64,000 nt of DNA from Epiperipatus broadwayi. Its lineage: Eukaryota > Onychophora > Udeonychophora > Euonychophora > Peripatidae. Of this stretch, positions 38,022-51,200 are shown in pieces (within the stretch, counting starts at the first letter, position 1; each line of letters begins with the position of its first letter). The notes beneath the pieces were generated by a model. That model was not told the origin of the DNA. It ran no database searches and saw only the letters and a program-made list of their open reading frames with translations. The position numbers and the translations under genes are program-made. The DNA is taken from the NCBI GenBank assembly GCA_028023455.1, contig JAQFVV010012506.1:1408714-1472713 (forward strand), read 5' to 3'.

Positions 38022-40939
38022 AACAAAATATTAATTAAATTCAAGAATGTAAAAAATTAACATTAAAAAATCTAGCCATTTAAATATGTTTGTGCATATA
38101 AAGTATATGTATGTGCAATTGTATATAAATTAAATACTTATAATTTAATATTTATTTTGGTAGTAAAGACTCTGAAGTGGGTATTTTCTACTTAGGATTT
38201 GATTTAAATGAGGTAAATTTTTCACAAAAAAAATAATAATAATAAATGTTACTAATGATTATTAGTAACTGTTATTATATACAATTGAATTGTAATATTA
38301 TGCAGAATAATTTAAAATTAATTTTAAAAAATTTATTTTAAGACTTACATATCAAAATGTACAATTAAGAAAAATAATTAAAATAAATAACTTTAAAAAT
38401 GTTCAAATTCTTTACTTTTTATTTTCACTTTATTATTATAACTATATTTTCAGTTTTACTTTTTAATGGTATGCTAGCTTAATAGAGCATATATTTTTTT
38501 CTTTATTATTATGTATGCAATTTAATTATAGTATATAAATTGCATCTTCAACTAAATGCATAAAAAAAGTCAATATGGTATATCAGTAATCAAGGTCCAA
38601 ATAATTTGTGATTTTGCCATTGGATACAGAAATTGGACAGTTAGAATGTTTCAATTTTTCACAAAGCAGTATCATCTCTATTGAGATGCAACTTATTTTA
38701 AAACATCATGAAGGAATTTGGAAAGACAATCAATCTATAAAGAATTGACAATATTAAAGATTTATGTGATTTATGTATTACATATATTTCAAAGTATAAA
38801 CATATATGCCAGCTTTAAAAAATTACTTTTTTAAAAATAACTAACTAGTTTAGATTTCAAACAAAGTTATGAATAAATATTTAACAACATTGTTAAGCTC
38901 AGATAATAATTGATTTGATTTCCATTATATATTTCTAACAAACATTAGTAAAAACTCACCCCCCTCCGCCTTTCATTGCTTACTAATCTCAAGAAGAATT
39001 AATAAATAATTTCAGCTTATTTGAAAAATTAGAAACAAGTGAATTATTAATTAGCATGTTAATCAATATCTCATATCTTAATTTTTTTTGACAGTTTTTT
39101 TATCAATTTTTAATTTATTACTTACTATTATTTGCATTGCATCTTTCTCTTTTTATTTAATAATATCAACATATATTTATTCAATTTTCTCTTTAGACAC
39201 ATCCATTTTTTTTTTTCTGGAAAAAATTATGAAAAAATATAGATAAGAATACCATTTATTTGATTCCTTATAATTCAGCAACTTCTATCATCCAGCTAAA
39301 ATTATGTAGGTAATCTTTAACTTTTTAATAACCAGATTTTATTTTATCACGAATGTTTTATATTTAACTTTGAATATAGACTCATATGAAAATAAAATTT
39401 AAAAAACCAAAAACAATGTTCATGAAATTAATAAGCATAAATGCAGAAATACCTCAATTTTTTTTTCTATCTTGATTCACTACTTAATTTATGATTTTGA
39501 TTTTTCTAAAAAATAGGGACTTAAATAAAAATCTTTAAAAAAGATTAATTCAAAATGCTAAGTGGAAGGGGGGGGGGTCAATATACAGTATAAACAGAAC
39601 TTGATTGAAAAAAATATATATATATTTTTAAGAAAGACTGCTCATCAGACTTTTATAAAGATTTTAATTTAATTGCTAGGTAAAAGGAAATGATGACAAG
39701 AAGTCAATGAAAAAATTAAACCTGTATTTTAAACAAGAAATAAAAAGGAGAAAAGGAAAATATTTGTTTTGATTGCTATAATATAACAATATTTAATAAT
39801 AACAAACAGTCACTCATGAATTCATATAGCCATCCTACCCCCCTCCCCTCCCAAGAAAAGGAGAGAGAAAAAAACTACAGGGAATTAGTGAACTATGCTG
39901 TATCACTGTACATGACTTTGCTTATATACTAAAAAAAAAAAAAATTTAAATAAATTTTAAAAAAATATAAACAAACAAACCAAAAACCATCATTAAAATT
40001 CATAAATTTAATATATTTTATACCATGAGAGTGACTATTTTTCCATCTCTGAATGCTGTAAATGATCATGTTGAAAAAAATTAAAATTTGTAAATAATCT
40101 TTACAATACGTCAGCAGTCATTTTTTCATCTCAGAGCACTGTATACAATCATGTTTCTTAACAGAATTTTTTTGGTTTCTGTTGAAAGCACATATCTTAT
40201 TTTCTTTTATCCTTTCCAAATTTGATGAGCAATATTTTACATAATAAAATGTTTTCTAAGAATATTGCTTAAACTTTTATAAAATTTGAAAGCATAGTTA
40301 AAGTTGATACTGATTTAAATACATCAATACAATTAGAGAGGTTATAATCTCTTGATAGCAAGATTACTATTATATTTCTAAAGAGAAAAAGATTATTGAA
40401 AAAAAAAAATGCTCTGAATGTATTTAATTACAATGAATGTCAGACAATTTGTTATAAATTTTATTTACAAAATAAAAATATGGTACAGTAAGTTATTTTA
40501 TTTATTATTTTTTTAGTGAATAAATTAGTAATCACACACTCAATAAAATGTGTAAATACATCTCCTCAATTTATATTAACTATATTATTGTTATTTTTTA
40601 AAAATTTTGTACATATTATAATCTTAATTTCTATATGCATTATGATATATATATAAAACAGTGTCTGATATATATTGGTGCATTGAAAAGTACTGCACAC
40701 TTACAGTTCAATAAACAATACATATTCTATTCTAATTAAAGTTAATCAACAAAATGTGAACTATTATATGCAATGAGTGATATATACAAGGGGACATGGA
40801 ACAAAATATAACATATTATGGTTTAACAGTATTTTAGAAATGAGTTTTGTAATGACTATATAAAAAACAATCTAAGAACCACAAGTACATCCATATATAG
40901 AAAATACTGGTTAATTTTTCTGTTTACTTCATATTTTAT
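38022..40939. other. AT-rich non-coding stretch
   Basis: No gene is seen. Small features are a G homopolymer at about 39568-39577, a C/T tract (CCCCCCTCCCCTCCC) at about 39838-39853, and a weak pair of direct repeats (TGACTATTTTTCCATCTC and GTCATTTTTTCATCTC) at 40032 and 40117. Confidence 0.6.
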
Positions 40940-43560
40940 GATGTTGTCTTCTAATTTCTTCAGCAGGAAACTCTTCTTTTTGGAAATACTTCAGACTCAT
41001 GTCTAATTGTAGGTTTCCAAGGTATTCCATTCTCTTTCATTTCTTCACAATGGAAACGATTGATATTGCACTTCTTTAGAAAGTCTTTGAGATAATCCTT
41101 ATAATGTAAATGGGGTCTATTTCTCCTGTGAAAACCATATTCAAGTTTAAATATAAAATTTCCTTCTAGGAAATCCAGCATTGCTTCATTTGTTTTACAT
41201 GTCCAATCCAATGGTGGTGTGATTTTACAGTAGCAGGCATTATAGTATCACATCTAGTAAGTTGAAGAACACATCGACTGATTATTATATTTGTAAAATT
41301 TTACTGAGCATCCTTAAATAAAACTATTTTAATGCTTTTATATTGCAAATAGGATGTCCAAATTTCAATTTCATAAAAGAAATAGTAAATTAATAGTTTT
41401 ATATCCAATTAACTTAGTTCCAATAGTTATGTCCCTAATGAAATACTCTATTTTAACTTGTTAAAAAAAGCAGCAACACATTGAAGTCTGTGTTGTACCT
41501 CAACATCTAAATCCACTTTTCTACTTATAAAACTTCCAAGATATTGAAACTGGTTTTCCTCAAGTTGATAACTAATCATGCTAGCTAAGCATTGCTGAGG
41601 ATTTTATTCCGTCAGATTAATTAATAAACTAAAAATTTTACTATCATGTTTAAAATATTAAGAACATTCTATAAATCATTTTTTAATTTAGCAAAAATAG
41701 CACAATCATCAGGATAGCACAAATCCAGAATCCAAAAATTAAAAGTTCTTGCTTTCACTTTTATTGATTCAAATTAAAAATTCCATCAATAAAATATGTT
41801 TGTATCTTGATTCCTGTTTGATTAAGTTATCTATAAACAAAGGCGACTGTTATAAAAATTGAAAATACTGTTGGTGCAGGGACATATCCTTGTTAAATGC
41901 CAGTTTTCATTTCAAATACCTGACTTTCTATAAATACATCTTTACCCCCCTTAGCAATGGCAATTGATCCTCCAAAACTCATCGTTAAGCTAGAATATCG
42001 TATACAAATATATTTTTACAATGGGGGTCTATGGGGAAAAAATTGGTCGTTTCCTAAAGATAAAAAATTACACTAACTTGTAATTGAATATATCTCCGAA
42101 GGCATATTACCTATGTATAGTTTAATTATTCAGGCTTAATTATTAAGTTAAATTACTTATTTTGATACCCCGTAGCGTTGCTGGGTTAAACAATTTGTAT
42201 GACAATAAATACGTATTAAAATAGAAAGAAAAGAAAATAGTATTCTGCAGTAAACAAGTTGAGTCTGTGGCTTTATAAATGCGTTAGCATTTTATTGGTA
42301 TTAAAATAAAGAAAATACTGTATACTGTATTTATTTTCATACAAGATGTTTAATATTATTTGTGCTGCTATCATTATTAATTACATTTGAAAACAACATT
42401 ATAGACAAATTAATGTTTGACTATTGTTAAGATTTACAAAAATAAAATACTGTAGTATATAGTATTATAGATTCATTAATTATATACTGTTTTATATAGT
42501 GACATTCTATAATCAAAATACTGAAAGCAGCACTAACATTGTGTTTTACGAATAAAATATTGTATGTGTATACATATTACCGTAATGTACTTTTGCTTTT
42601 GGGTAAAATGACTTTAAACTACCTATTCTCTGATGTCATCAGTGATGCAAAATTCAAGATGGCTGCTCCCCAAATTTTTTTTAAATTTTTTCCGATCATT
42701 ATAGTGAATAATCAATTGTAAATCGAAGTAGTGGGTACAAATTGATGATGATCGCTATTGAGAAATATCGCTAAGTAGACAATCACTAAGTGAGGTTTGG
42801 GTGTACTTTCTTTCATACCAACATGTAGAAGTTATATATTTAAAAATAAATTTTGGTGGACACCAACTAATTTCAAGAGTCATAAGCCTGTCCTATTAAA
42901 TGAATCAATTGCCTTGATCAAATCAATAAAAACCTTATCTTGCATTTGTCTGGCAACAAAAACCATATTTGTAATGTATTTTGATTCTATAAAACCACAC
43001 TGCGTTTCTGATAACCATTCAACTTTGACTGGAAGCAACCTATACAACAAAATTCTTGAAAGTACCTTTGCTATAATAGATAATAATAATATTCCATGAT
43101 AATTATGATAATTTTATCTACCCCACTTGTTTTCAAAAATTGGAATAATAAAAGCAGCCTTAAATTCAGTGGCACAACTTCAAGAGTCCATATATTCCCA
43201 AAAAAATTCCAATATTTTTGAAATTAACATATCACCACCATATTTAAAACTTTTCCATGTATTTCATCAAGACCTGCAGCTTTTTCATTTTTAAGATCCC
43301 ACAAAGTGTTGTTTTAACTTCACTAATCTGAATATATTTGTCCAGAACTAAATGAATAGATAAAATAAATATATCATTAAAAGTTGTCATTTCAATTCTT
43401 GTATCATTATTCAAAAAATGCTCAAAATATTCCTTCCATATTTCAAAATATTATTGTCATTCAATTAAGTGAGTACCCTTGCTGGATTTAAGTATTTTTA
43501 AAAAATATTACTTTTGCTTTAATTAATACAGTTTCTTTCTTATACACTAATCACCTTTGT
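40940..43560 (-). pseudogene. RTE-type LINE, decayed, split by an insertion
   Basis: Reading the minus strand downward from 43.5 kb, GLDEIHGKV (about 43260) marks the start of the RT. LSETQCGF (about 43010) and FVARQMQDKVF then DLIKAID (42975-42900) are the next conserved boxes. NI-LLHVGMK lies near 42830. After an interruption at 41990-42812 the frame resumes with SFGGSIAIAKGG, then QGYVPAPTVFSIF at about 41900-41860 and YPDDCAIFAK at about 41725-41695, in place of the YADD box. The C-terminal ORF at 40960-41211 contains HLHYKDYLKDFLKKCNI, typical of the end of these proteins. Stops and frameshifts are present throughout. Confidence 0.8.
41990..42812. mobile_element. Insertion of about 0.8 kb inside the LINE, type unknown
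   Basis: LINE coding similarity stops near 41988 and resumes at about 42813, so the DNA between was inserted into it. It includes GGGGGTCTATGGGGAAAAAATTGG near the left end, a short palindrome ACCCCGTAGCGTTGCTGGGT at about 42166, and GATGGCTGCTCCCC at about 42658. The right end has AAATATCGCTAAGTAGAC and ATCACTAAGTGAGG, the left end CGTTAAGCTAGAATATCG. Clear terminal repeats could not be drawn. No transposase ORF is present. Confidence 0.6.
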
Positions 43561-46500
43561 ACCACTCGATGGCACAATATATCCACACTGTACAAACATA
43601 ATATATATGAGAATATAAAAAAAGCAGAAAATTTTAATCTTTAAAAAAAAATTAATGTATACTTAAATACACAAATTAATAATATATTTTAAAAAATATA
43701 TATATAATCAATAGATTGAATTCACTCCATTTAAAATGACATAAATAAAGTAGGTATGTATAACAATAAATGCTAAGAAACAGATATTTTCATCAATCCT
43801 TTGAGTTTATTTATGATATATAACTCATTGGAAGCTTCAATTACTTTTTATTTGTTACAATTATACATATAAATAATATATCTATCACCAAAAAGTCACC
43901 TATAGCAATTCAAATATTCATATTTCTAGTATATTACAATTTTATTTTTTCAAAATTGAATTACAATTTTCACATAGTAAGTTTTTAAAGTATAGAAAAT
44001 GTGGAATTGGTGGGCAAGTTCTAGGAAGCAAATACTTTAAAAAAGAAAGAAGAAGTTTCTTTAAAAATAGATAAATAAATGTAAATTTTAAAAAAAAGAG
44101 ACAATTTTTTAATCAAAAATATTTTAAATTAAAATAAAATAATAATAAATATGCCATAAAAATTATTGAAATTATATAATTAAATAATCTCACCTTGGAT
44201 TAATCAAATGTGTGCACGCATGTATACACAGCTTAATTTTTGAGGTTTTTAATTTGCTATTAGTCTGATTTATCATGGATTTTACTGTTGACTATTTGCT
44301 GCTTGAATGGATCATTATGAACTATACTTTCATGATGAAGTTTCTTTTATATTTCACCTTTTTTTCTATAATTGGATAATATATCTTTGGAAGTTTACAT
44401 ATTTCAATTCAGCACAGATCAATTTTCAATAGACCAGGTATTCATATTAAAGTTTCTCTATAAGCATTAAATTCAATTTCAAATCTAGACATCAAATTGA
44501 TAAGCAATCTGGTCAAATATTCAGAAAATTGACATAAAGGTCAAGTGGAAACTTTCCATTTGAGAGAAATCATTATTTTTAAGTGATGAATTAATTTTAA
44601 GTATAAAAATAGTAAAATAATATTTAAATTATTTCAGACTTCTTTCTACTGTTTTCTGATTTTGATTGCTCCTAAGCTTCTAACAGTATTTATTTCTCCC
44701 TTATTTCTAAGTAAGATTTACTTCAAAGCCTCTTCTTTATTGGATTTCTGTCATGCCATCATAATTTTCATTTATGGAAAATTTGATTGAAATATATTTC
44801 TATCAAAGTTATATTACTGATACCATCAAATGCTGTCTGTTTTTTAATCTTTAGTCATTTTATAAATAGGTTGTCTCCCTAAGCTGATTGCTCATTACTA
44901 AATCTGATTTGCTAATTAACAATTATAATTATCTTGGGTTTTTTTTTTATTATTTCACTTTGTTCTAAATTTATATAAAAAAAATTTATAAGCTTAATAA
45001 ATATCCAACATATTTATTTTATGATTTATATTTTACAAAACCAACTCTCAATATAAATTTTTAATACTTGGCATGTACATTCTTTCATTTATTACTATAC
45101 ATCAGTTCAGGTTAATAAGTCATTATTTGAACTTAGTATTTTCAGATTCCTTTTCTTAGATTGCTATAAAAATATTGTTTAACACATGGTCAAAGAGTCA
45201 CTATTTATTTATTTAAATCATCTTTTTCTCTTGTTTTTTATTATATTTAAATTATTTGGTATGTATTTAATGTTTAAACTAATTACTTATGAGGAATATT
45301 TATGTAAATTATAACCTTTTATTGTCAGACCAAACATATGAGTTACTGAAAGAATTCTTATTTTTAAATAAAATATATTAGAACAATGAGATTTACGTTT
45401 CATTATTTACTAAACAATTGATTTAATTTAAGATTTAAAAAAATTGAAAAAAAAAAACAAAACAATTTGAATTAAACAAATCACAGTATAATGCAATATT
45501 TTTTTCTAATTATTTAGACTGAATAATCACATTATTGTTTTCAGTATTGAATTTATCTCAAAGATTGCCTGACTCTCTTATTACCAGATTTCAATAAATA
45601 TTTTGCAAGCACCACATCTTTCTCCTGCTTTATATTTAATATGCAATTTATAATTGTAATTTTTTTTTCATCACTATGACAAAACTATCTACATATGCAT
45701 AAATAATCAATAATCACAATGGTAATTCTTACTAAACCTTCATATTATTGCTCTTATATAAACAGTGTGCACAGATAATATATAGCATTCATCCATTATA
45801 ATTGCTACACTATTTAAAATAATGGTTGAAAACATTCAAATACTATAAAATTTTGAATCCAAACTAAACTGCTTGTTCAGTTTTTTTGTTATATAGTTAA
45901 AGATAACCAAAGGTTATTTACTTAAAAGTATAATGCCAAATCTATATAAATGGGCAATAACAATGACACTGTTTCAAAACAAAGATCATATAAATGTTAG
46001 GAATGAAATGGGCTGCTAGAAATTGTATACAATCCAGAGCTTTCTAGTGAGAAAAGCTAATAGTTAGAAACTAGTTGGAGGAACTGGTTAGCATTTCTAT
46101 CAGATATTTATGACTAATCATGCTACATAAATGAATCTAGGATAGAATGATATAAAGAAAAAAATACTGCTGTTACTATATGCATCATAATTTTTAATTT
46201 TTCACCAAATTAAAAAATTGTTTTAATATTCATAGCTGTAATCTAAAGATTACAAAAAAAATAAGTTTAATTGATTTTTCCAATCATTAAAAATGTTTTT
46301 AGTCCTCAAATATTTTCTTAGATTTACATTTATTTATATATGGTACAAATATATTGGCATTTGGTAAAAGCTAAAAGAAAAAGTAAATTTAGCGATCTTA
46401 TTAAAAGACACAATTTTAATTTTTTTTTAGTTAAAGTAATTTTTTTTTAAAACGTACAATGAAAGTTAATTTTTTTGTTTCGAATTATTTACTCAATTAA

Positions 46501-46669
46501 AAATTGGAAGGAATAAAAAAAGACATACAGATTACAATCAGTAAAAACTTTTTGGAAGCTAATTAAAGATGGCAGAAAGTTTTAAAAAAAAAAAGACTTT
46601 GTAACTCAAATTTAAGAAAGAATGTACAAGATTATTATCTTGTATGTTCATAAAAAAACAAAAAAAATA
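43561..46669. other. AT-rich non-coding stretch
   Basis: No gene is recognised. A patch at 46020-46110 (GCTTTCTAGTGAG then GTTAGAAACTAGTTGGAGG) weakly resembles family C, inverted. The rest is AT-rich filler. Confidence 0.55.
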
Positions 46670-46960
46670 TGCGCAGAAGTCTGAAAACCGGATCTCAAGT
46701 ATAAGAGAGAGAATGCCTATGTGGTCAGGGTCTGGTCTTATCTGTTTTTCGTTTGGCTGGTCATGATCCAGGACTACTCTACGTGAAATAATTTTTCATG
46801 CTGGAGTGGACAGAAGCTTTTGACATCGTTCATCATGAGGACCATCAACCCCAGAAAAACTTTTGTGACAAGCCTTTAGGATGGACCAAAAAACCAAGTT
46901 AAAACCAATGGCCACAAACTCATTCTACCCCATGAAAAACCATACACGATAATCAACAAT
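46670..46960 (+). pseudogene. Possible reverse transcriptase scrap
   Basis: This is a less AT-rich patch in which one frame reads WTEAFDIVHHEDH at about 46805-46845. It resembles the AFD-V-H box of non-LTR reverse transcriptases. No second motif supports it, and the frame breaks within 60 codons. Confidence 0.3.
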
Positions 46961-48899
46961 CTTCATAAACACACTAAACTTACCAGTAAGCTATGATTAA
47001 TTATTCCTGATTGTGACTAAAATTAAGCTTATAATATAATCCTGATAGAGACTTAATTCTTATTCAAGAGACTTTTGTTTATGACCTAAGAAATATAAGT
47101 GTAATGTGAACTGTATTAATTAATTGATCAACGTTGTTATCTGAATTAGCATGTAGATACCTTCCAATTTTATTTAACAATTTATCTTTAAATATTTTAA
47201 TTTGTTAGAATAAAATATTTATTTCTAATATCAACTTTTCATTGTGCATTATTATTGTTAGTTTATTTTTAATCTATTAGGTGTAAATTACCTTCGCCAA
47301 TATGTTTATTTATTAACTAAGTCCCGGGTGTCATATTCTTTGAAAAATAACTTCAAGTTACGGAAAAACCCGATTTTTAAAATTATTTTTTTCTTAAACT
47401 TACAATGTGCGACGTGATGGATTTCAGCGGATTCTTATATGAATCCTGGTTCCCTTGTTAAAACAAATAAAAAAGCTGATTCCGCCAGCAGCATTAAGTC
47501 GCAAAAATTAGTAGGCCAGTTAATCAGAAAATATAGCTATGTTTTTTAGAAATATGAACGAAATATTTATATTTTCCGTCTTCATAACTTGATTAACTTT
47601 CACTTCATAGTGTGTAAAAAAAAGGCCTATCAAAATCTATTAAAAGGTGAAAAACGTTACACTATCTATAGTTAAAATAAATGATTTTCTTATAAATCTA
47701 TTTGTAAAATAAGTCAATTTTCTTATTGCTTTAAAAGTTATCTTTGAAAACTAATTAGTAGTAATAAAATATATCATAATCCTTTCCTATGACAGAATTT
47801 TTATGTCCCTTTCCATAAATTCTGCATCTCAAGAAAATAACTATCTACAAAGAAAAACAAAAACTTGGCTTTTATTTAAAAAACTTGTTCAATATGTTCA
47901 GAATCATTCCTAAGATACAATATTAGATGTTTTACTTAGTCAACAAACCCATTATTGATAATGTATAAGTAAACATTGCAACAAGACTGCTAAAGTAACG
48001 GTGTATTGTTGGCTCACAGTCCTAATATAACTGATAAAGTTTGCAGTGGTTTTCCTTGCACTTCAATTTCCTAAAATTATTTGAATTCAGATTTCCTTCA
48101 TCAAAATGTTATGGACTATAAAAATACACATTAACTCTGTGATACTGAAATTATGAGATACAATATATAATTAGCTTTCTCATTAAAACATTTTCTATAT
48201 TGATTTCCTTAAGTTTTTTAGTGACATTTTTAAGGTGGCTTGAATATAACTAAAGGCAATAAATATTATAATCACTAATGTAATTTAATTGTATAGTATG
48301 CCAAAATCTAATGGGTAATTTTACAAATTTGATATTAAACTGAAGACAGTTTAATATTCAACAAAATGATGATGCAGAAAAAAAAAAGTTACTTTAGTTA
48401 AATTTCTATATCATAGCAGTGGAATTATTCAAAATATTTAAAATTAAATTTACAATCTAAATATTAGTATCATTTTGCATTTCAAATAAAGCTATATTTC
48501 AAATAGCCCCAAGTCCAAATAAAAGATGCTATACATGAATAAAGCAATTTTTAACTCTATTATTTTTTAAAAAATATTTTAAAAATCTATTATTTAAAAT
48601 TCCCAAAGCATTTCTCTAACCTAAACTCTATAATGCTCAAAAATATCATAAGCTTTGCATAAGTAATTATTTTCAAAGATTATCATTAGTCATCTATTTT
48701 AAAGCAGGTTTATTTACAAATTCAGTACACTTCAAGTCTTTAGACTTATAACTTTATTTTATTTTCAAAATAATCATAGCTATTCTCTTCTTTTAAATCT
48801 TTGATACAAATTCAATAAATCTTTCATAATTCTTTTATTTCTAAGTATACATCAATCCAGTTCCTTATCTCTTTCTCGATTTCATTAATAAGTAATCTT
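46961..48899. other. Non-coding stretch with a GC-richer patch
   Basis: At 47320-47530 the sequence is richer in CpG (CCCGGGTGTC, GTGCGACGTGATGG, GATTCCGCCAGC) and may be the end of a transposon, but I could not identify it. The remainder is AT-rich with no gene. Confidence 0.45.
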
Positions 48900-49516
48900 A
48901 TTTAACTCATTCTTAAAAATTTGTATACTTTTAACATTATCCCTCAACCTTATCTTTTTTTTTTTAAATTCGCATCACAAAAGCATTCCCACTCAGTGCA
49001 AGCCAGCAAGCATAAGAAATGGTAATCATGTGATTTTTAGTGGTTTAATGACAAAAGCATCCAATATTTTTTCATCACTTTTCCTAAAGTGTCTCAATCT
49101 TTGTTTCATATAAAGTCATATTTCAAAAAAAAGATTTAATAAACCCTTTTCCTGAATCTAACTTTAATGAGATAGAAAATCAACACTTATTCCACTAAAA
49201 CCCTACTTGGTAAATGTAATCTAAATTTTTGACATTATTCTACTATTAGATAAAGAGATATATAAAGCTTAAAACATATGATCTACTATTTTCTATCCAA
49301 CCGTATTTTTTAATCTTTTATCACCATAATCATTGCTTTAACTTAGATATGTTATTTTCATCCTAAACATTTTACAAATTTCATTAATCCTATTTAATAT
49401 TTTGTTAAGTTCATTCTCAGTATTTGCAAATATTGTGATATCATCAACAAAATGATGCAATATGCTGCCTTGTTACAATGCTACTCCAATATTATCAAAA
49501 CACCCAATTAGCGTGT
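48900..49516 (-). pseudogene. LINE reverse transcriptase, downstream half
   Basis: On the minus strand, 49440-49375 reads DITIFANTENELNKILNRI, the stretch just after the YADD catalytic box of a LINE RT. Further LINE-like frames continue downward to about 49050. A family C hairpin end (AAGCATAAGAAATGGTAATCATG) lies inside at about 49011-49045. This piece belongs with 51622-52000: the Penelope-like element sits between them. Confidence 0.65.
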
Positions 49517-50090
49517 GATAATATGTTGAACTATTTCTATCATCTATCATTAAATGTTGAATGTAAAAAAAAATTTAAACTTTTCAAAAACAAACAACTG
49601 TTAGTAATAACATACAAATAGATAACATAGGTTAGTATACCCATAACATTTTGAGTAGTATTATTCTCCACTCTTCTTCAAGTGTTTCTGGCCTGACCAG
49701 TGATAATATTAGCATAGGAGTTGAAGTCACATTTTTAGATTCTTAAATATCAAATTTTAAGACAACACTCTAACCAAGTCAAAGGCAACAGTCAATAAAA
49801 AATTTATATATTTAACTGAGGGCTGGTTCAAATTCTCCCGATTCCTCTACTTTTCTTGTTTTTTTTTTTTTAATTTTTTTCTAAAAGCAAGGTTAATTAG
49901 AGGCTTCCAGACATTATGCATTGCCAGACAGAGTTGACTCATGGGATTATTTGCCATTGTCATATGAGCTACTCCTTTGAATTTTCTTCTTTGCACTTTT
50001 TTCTCTATTCAAAATTTTTCTATTTTTCCAATCAAACATATCATTAATACATACTGCTACTGTAGATACATCTACTTTTTCTTTTTTAAC
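49517..50090 (-). repeat. Inverted arm of the Penelope-like element
   Basis: This stretch is the reverse complement of about 51000-51600. It covers the last part of the GIY-YIG domain (KVQRRK-type sequence), the 3' untranslated tail with a poly-A-like run, and a tRNA-like stretch. The match ends at TGTGATAATATGTT (49517). Penelope-like elements are known for such partial duplicated ends in either orientation. Confidence 0.8.
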
Positions 50091-51200
50091 CATTAATCAG
50101 TGTTCTTTCAAAGACAAACATTAGTTTATAAGAAGTCAACACAAACTAGTAAGTATTTGGCATATATCCAATCACAACAAAGCACTAAACATGGAATTAT
50201 ACTACCAATATGGAACAGAACAAATGAAGTTCATTCAAAAAAGAGTGATTTGGAAAATGAAAAGATCTACATAGAACAAACTCTCATGAAGAACGATTAT
50301 CCATCAACTGCCATCAAAAAAACCTTTAATAGACAACAAAAAGAGAGTGTTTTTCTGAAGGTTTGTGATGATGGTGTTCTAGCTGTATTTTTATATTGGA
50401 CTATTTCCATCATCTAATATGTGTGTTGAATGTCTTTAGAAAAGTTTTAATTTTTAGTTAAATATTCCAAATGCATTCAACTGTTAGTAATATCACAGCA
50501 AACAGGTTAGTATATGCACCAACTGTTAGTAATATCACAGCAAACAAATGTTAATAATATCACAGCAAACAGGTTAGTATATGCACTAACTGTTAGTAAT
50601 ATCACTGCAAACAGGTTAGTATACCTCTCGACACTTGTGCGTATACTAACCTGTTTGCTGTGATATTACTTAAAGCTGTTTCTAGCATATACTACCCTGT
50701 TTGCTGTGTACATATAGATATACACAAAGAGAGAGACTAAAAAAAAAAAACAATTATTGGTACTAGGAATAATAGACAAATTGAAGAAAATCTGCAATCA
50801 GTATAACATTAGAATAGCTTTCCAATGCTATACCATGCTTCAACAAATTCTAACTTCTACAAAGCTTAAACTTGAAGTGCTGAAAAGCCAAAACTGTATC
50901 TATAAAATACCATGTGAATGTGGAAGGAAGTACATTGCTAAGATCAGTCAAAACTGTTGAACAGTGTGAAAGAACACAAAATAATATTTAGAAGAGAAAA
51001 AACAAATATATCTACAGCAGTGAGCCATATATGCACTAATGAACATAGGTTCAATTGAAAAAAATACAAAAATATTGGACAGAGAGAGGAAAAGGTGCAA
51101 AGAAGAAAATTCAAAGTTGTTCATATGACAATGGCAAATAATCCTATAAATCAATCCAGTGTTGCAATATATAATGTTCTGGAAGCCTCAAATTAAACTT
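50091..51200 (+). pseudogene. Penelope-like element: RT end, linker and GIY-YIG endonuclease
   Basis: The ORF at 50100-50417 contains VYKKSTQTSKYLAY (late RT motif, with K-T-YL spacing) and, later, LENEKIYIEQTLMKNDYPS, the conserved thumb segment. After a repeat-rich spacer the ORF at 50757-50960 gives IDKLKKICNQYNIRIAF, then NCIYKIPCECGRKYIA. This matches the linker and the start of the GIY-YIG nuclease with its CxC zinc-like pair; the usual YIG is changed to YIA. Beyond a stop, KYKNIGQREEKVQRRKFK at about 51058-51115 continues the nuclease in another frame. The RT palm and the 5' end are absent. The copy is inactive. Confidence 0.8.
50479..50708. repeat. Short tandem and inverted repeats inside the Penelope-like element
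   Basis: A unit of about 40 bp (ACTGTTAGTAATATCACAGC then AAACAGGTTAGTATATGCAC) occurs at 50479, 50521 (short), 50548 and 50588. It is followed by two inverted copies at 50640-50672 and 50686-50708. The last direct and first inverted copies can form a hairpin. Diverged copies of the unit also lie in both outer arms, near 49590-49640 and 51465-51510. Confidence 0.85.

Noticed and set aside
39838-39853. G-quadruplex on the minus strand at the C/T tract
   Set aside because: Only three G runs can be drawn on the minus strand, so the standard pattern is not met.
42797-43099. A 100-codon plus-strand ORF
   Set aside because: It is antisense to the LINE reverse transcriptase, which gives clear motifs on the minus strand.
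50479-50708. CRISPR-like direct repeats
   Set aside because: The units abut or overlap, some are inverted, and they lie within a retroelement.
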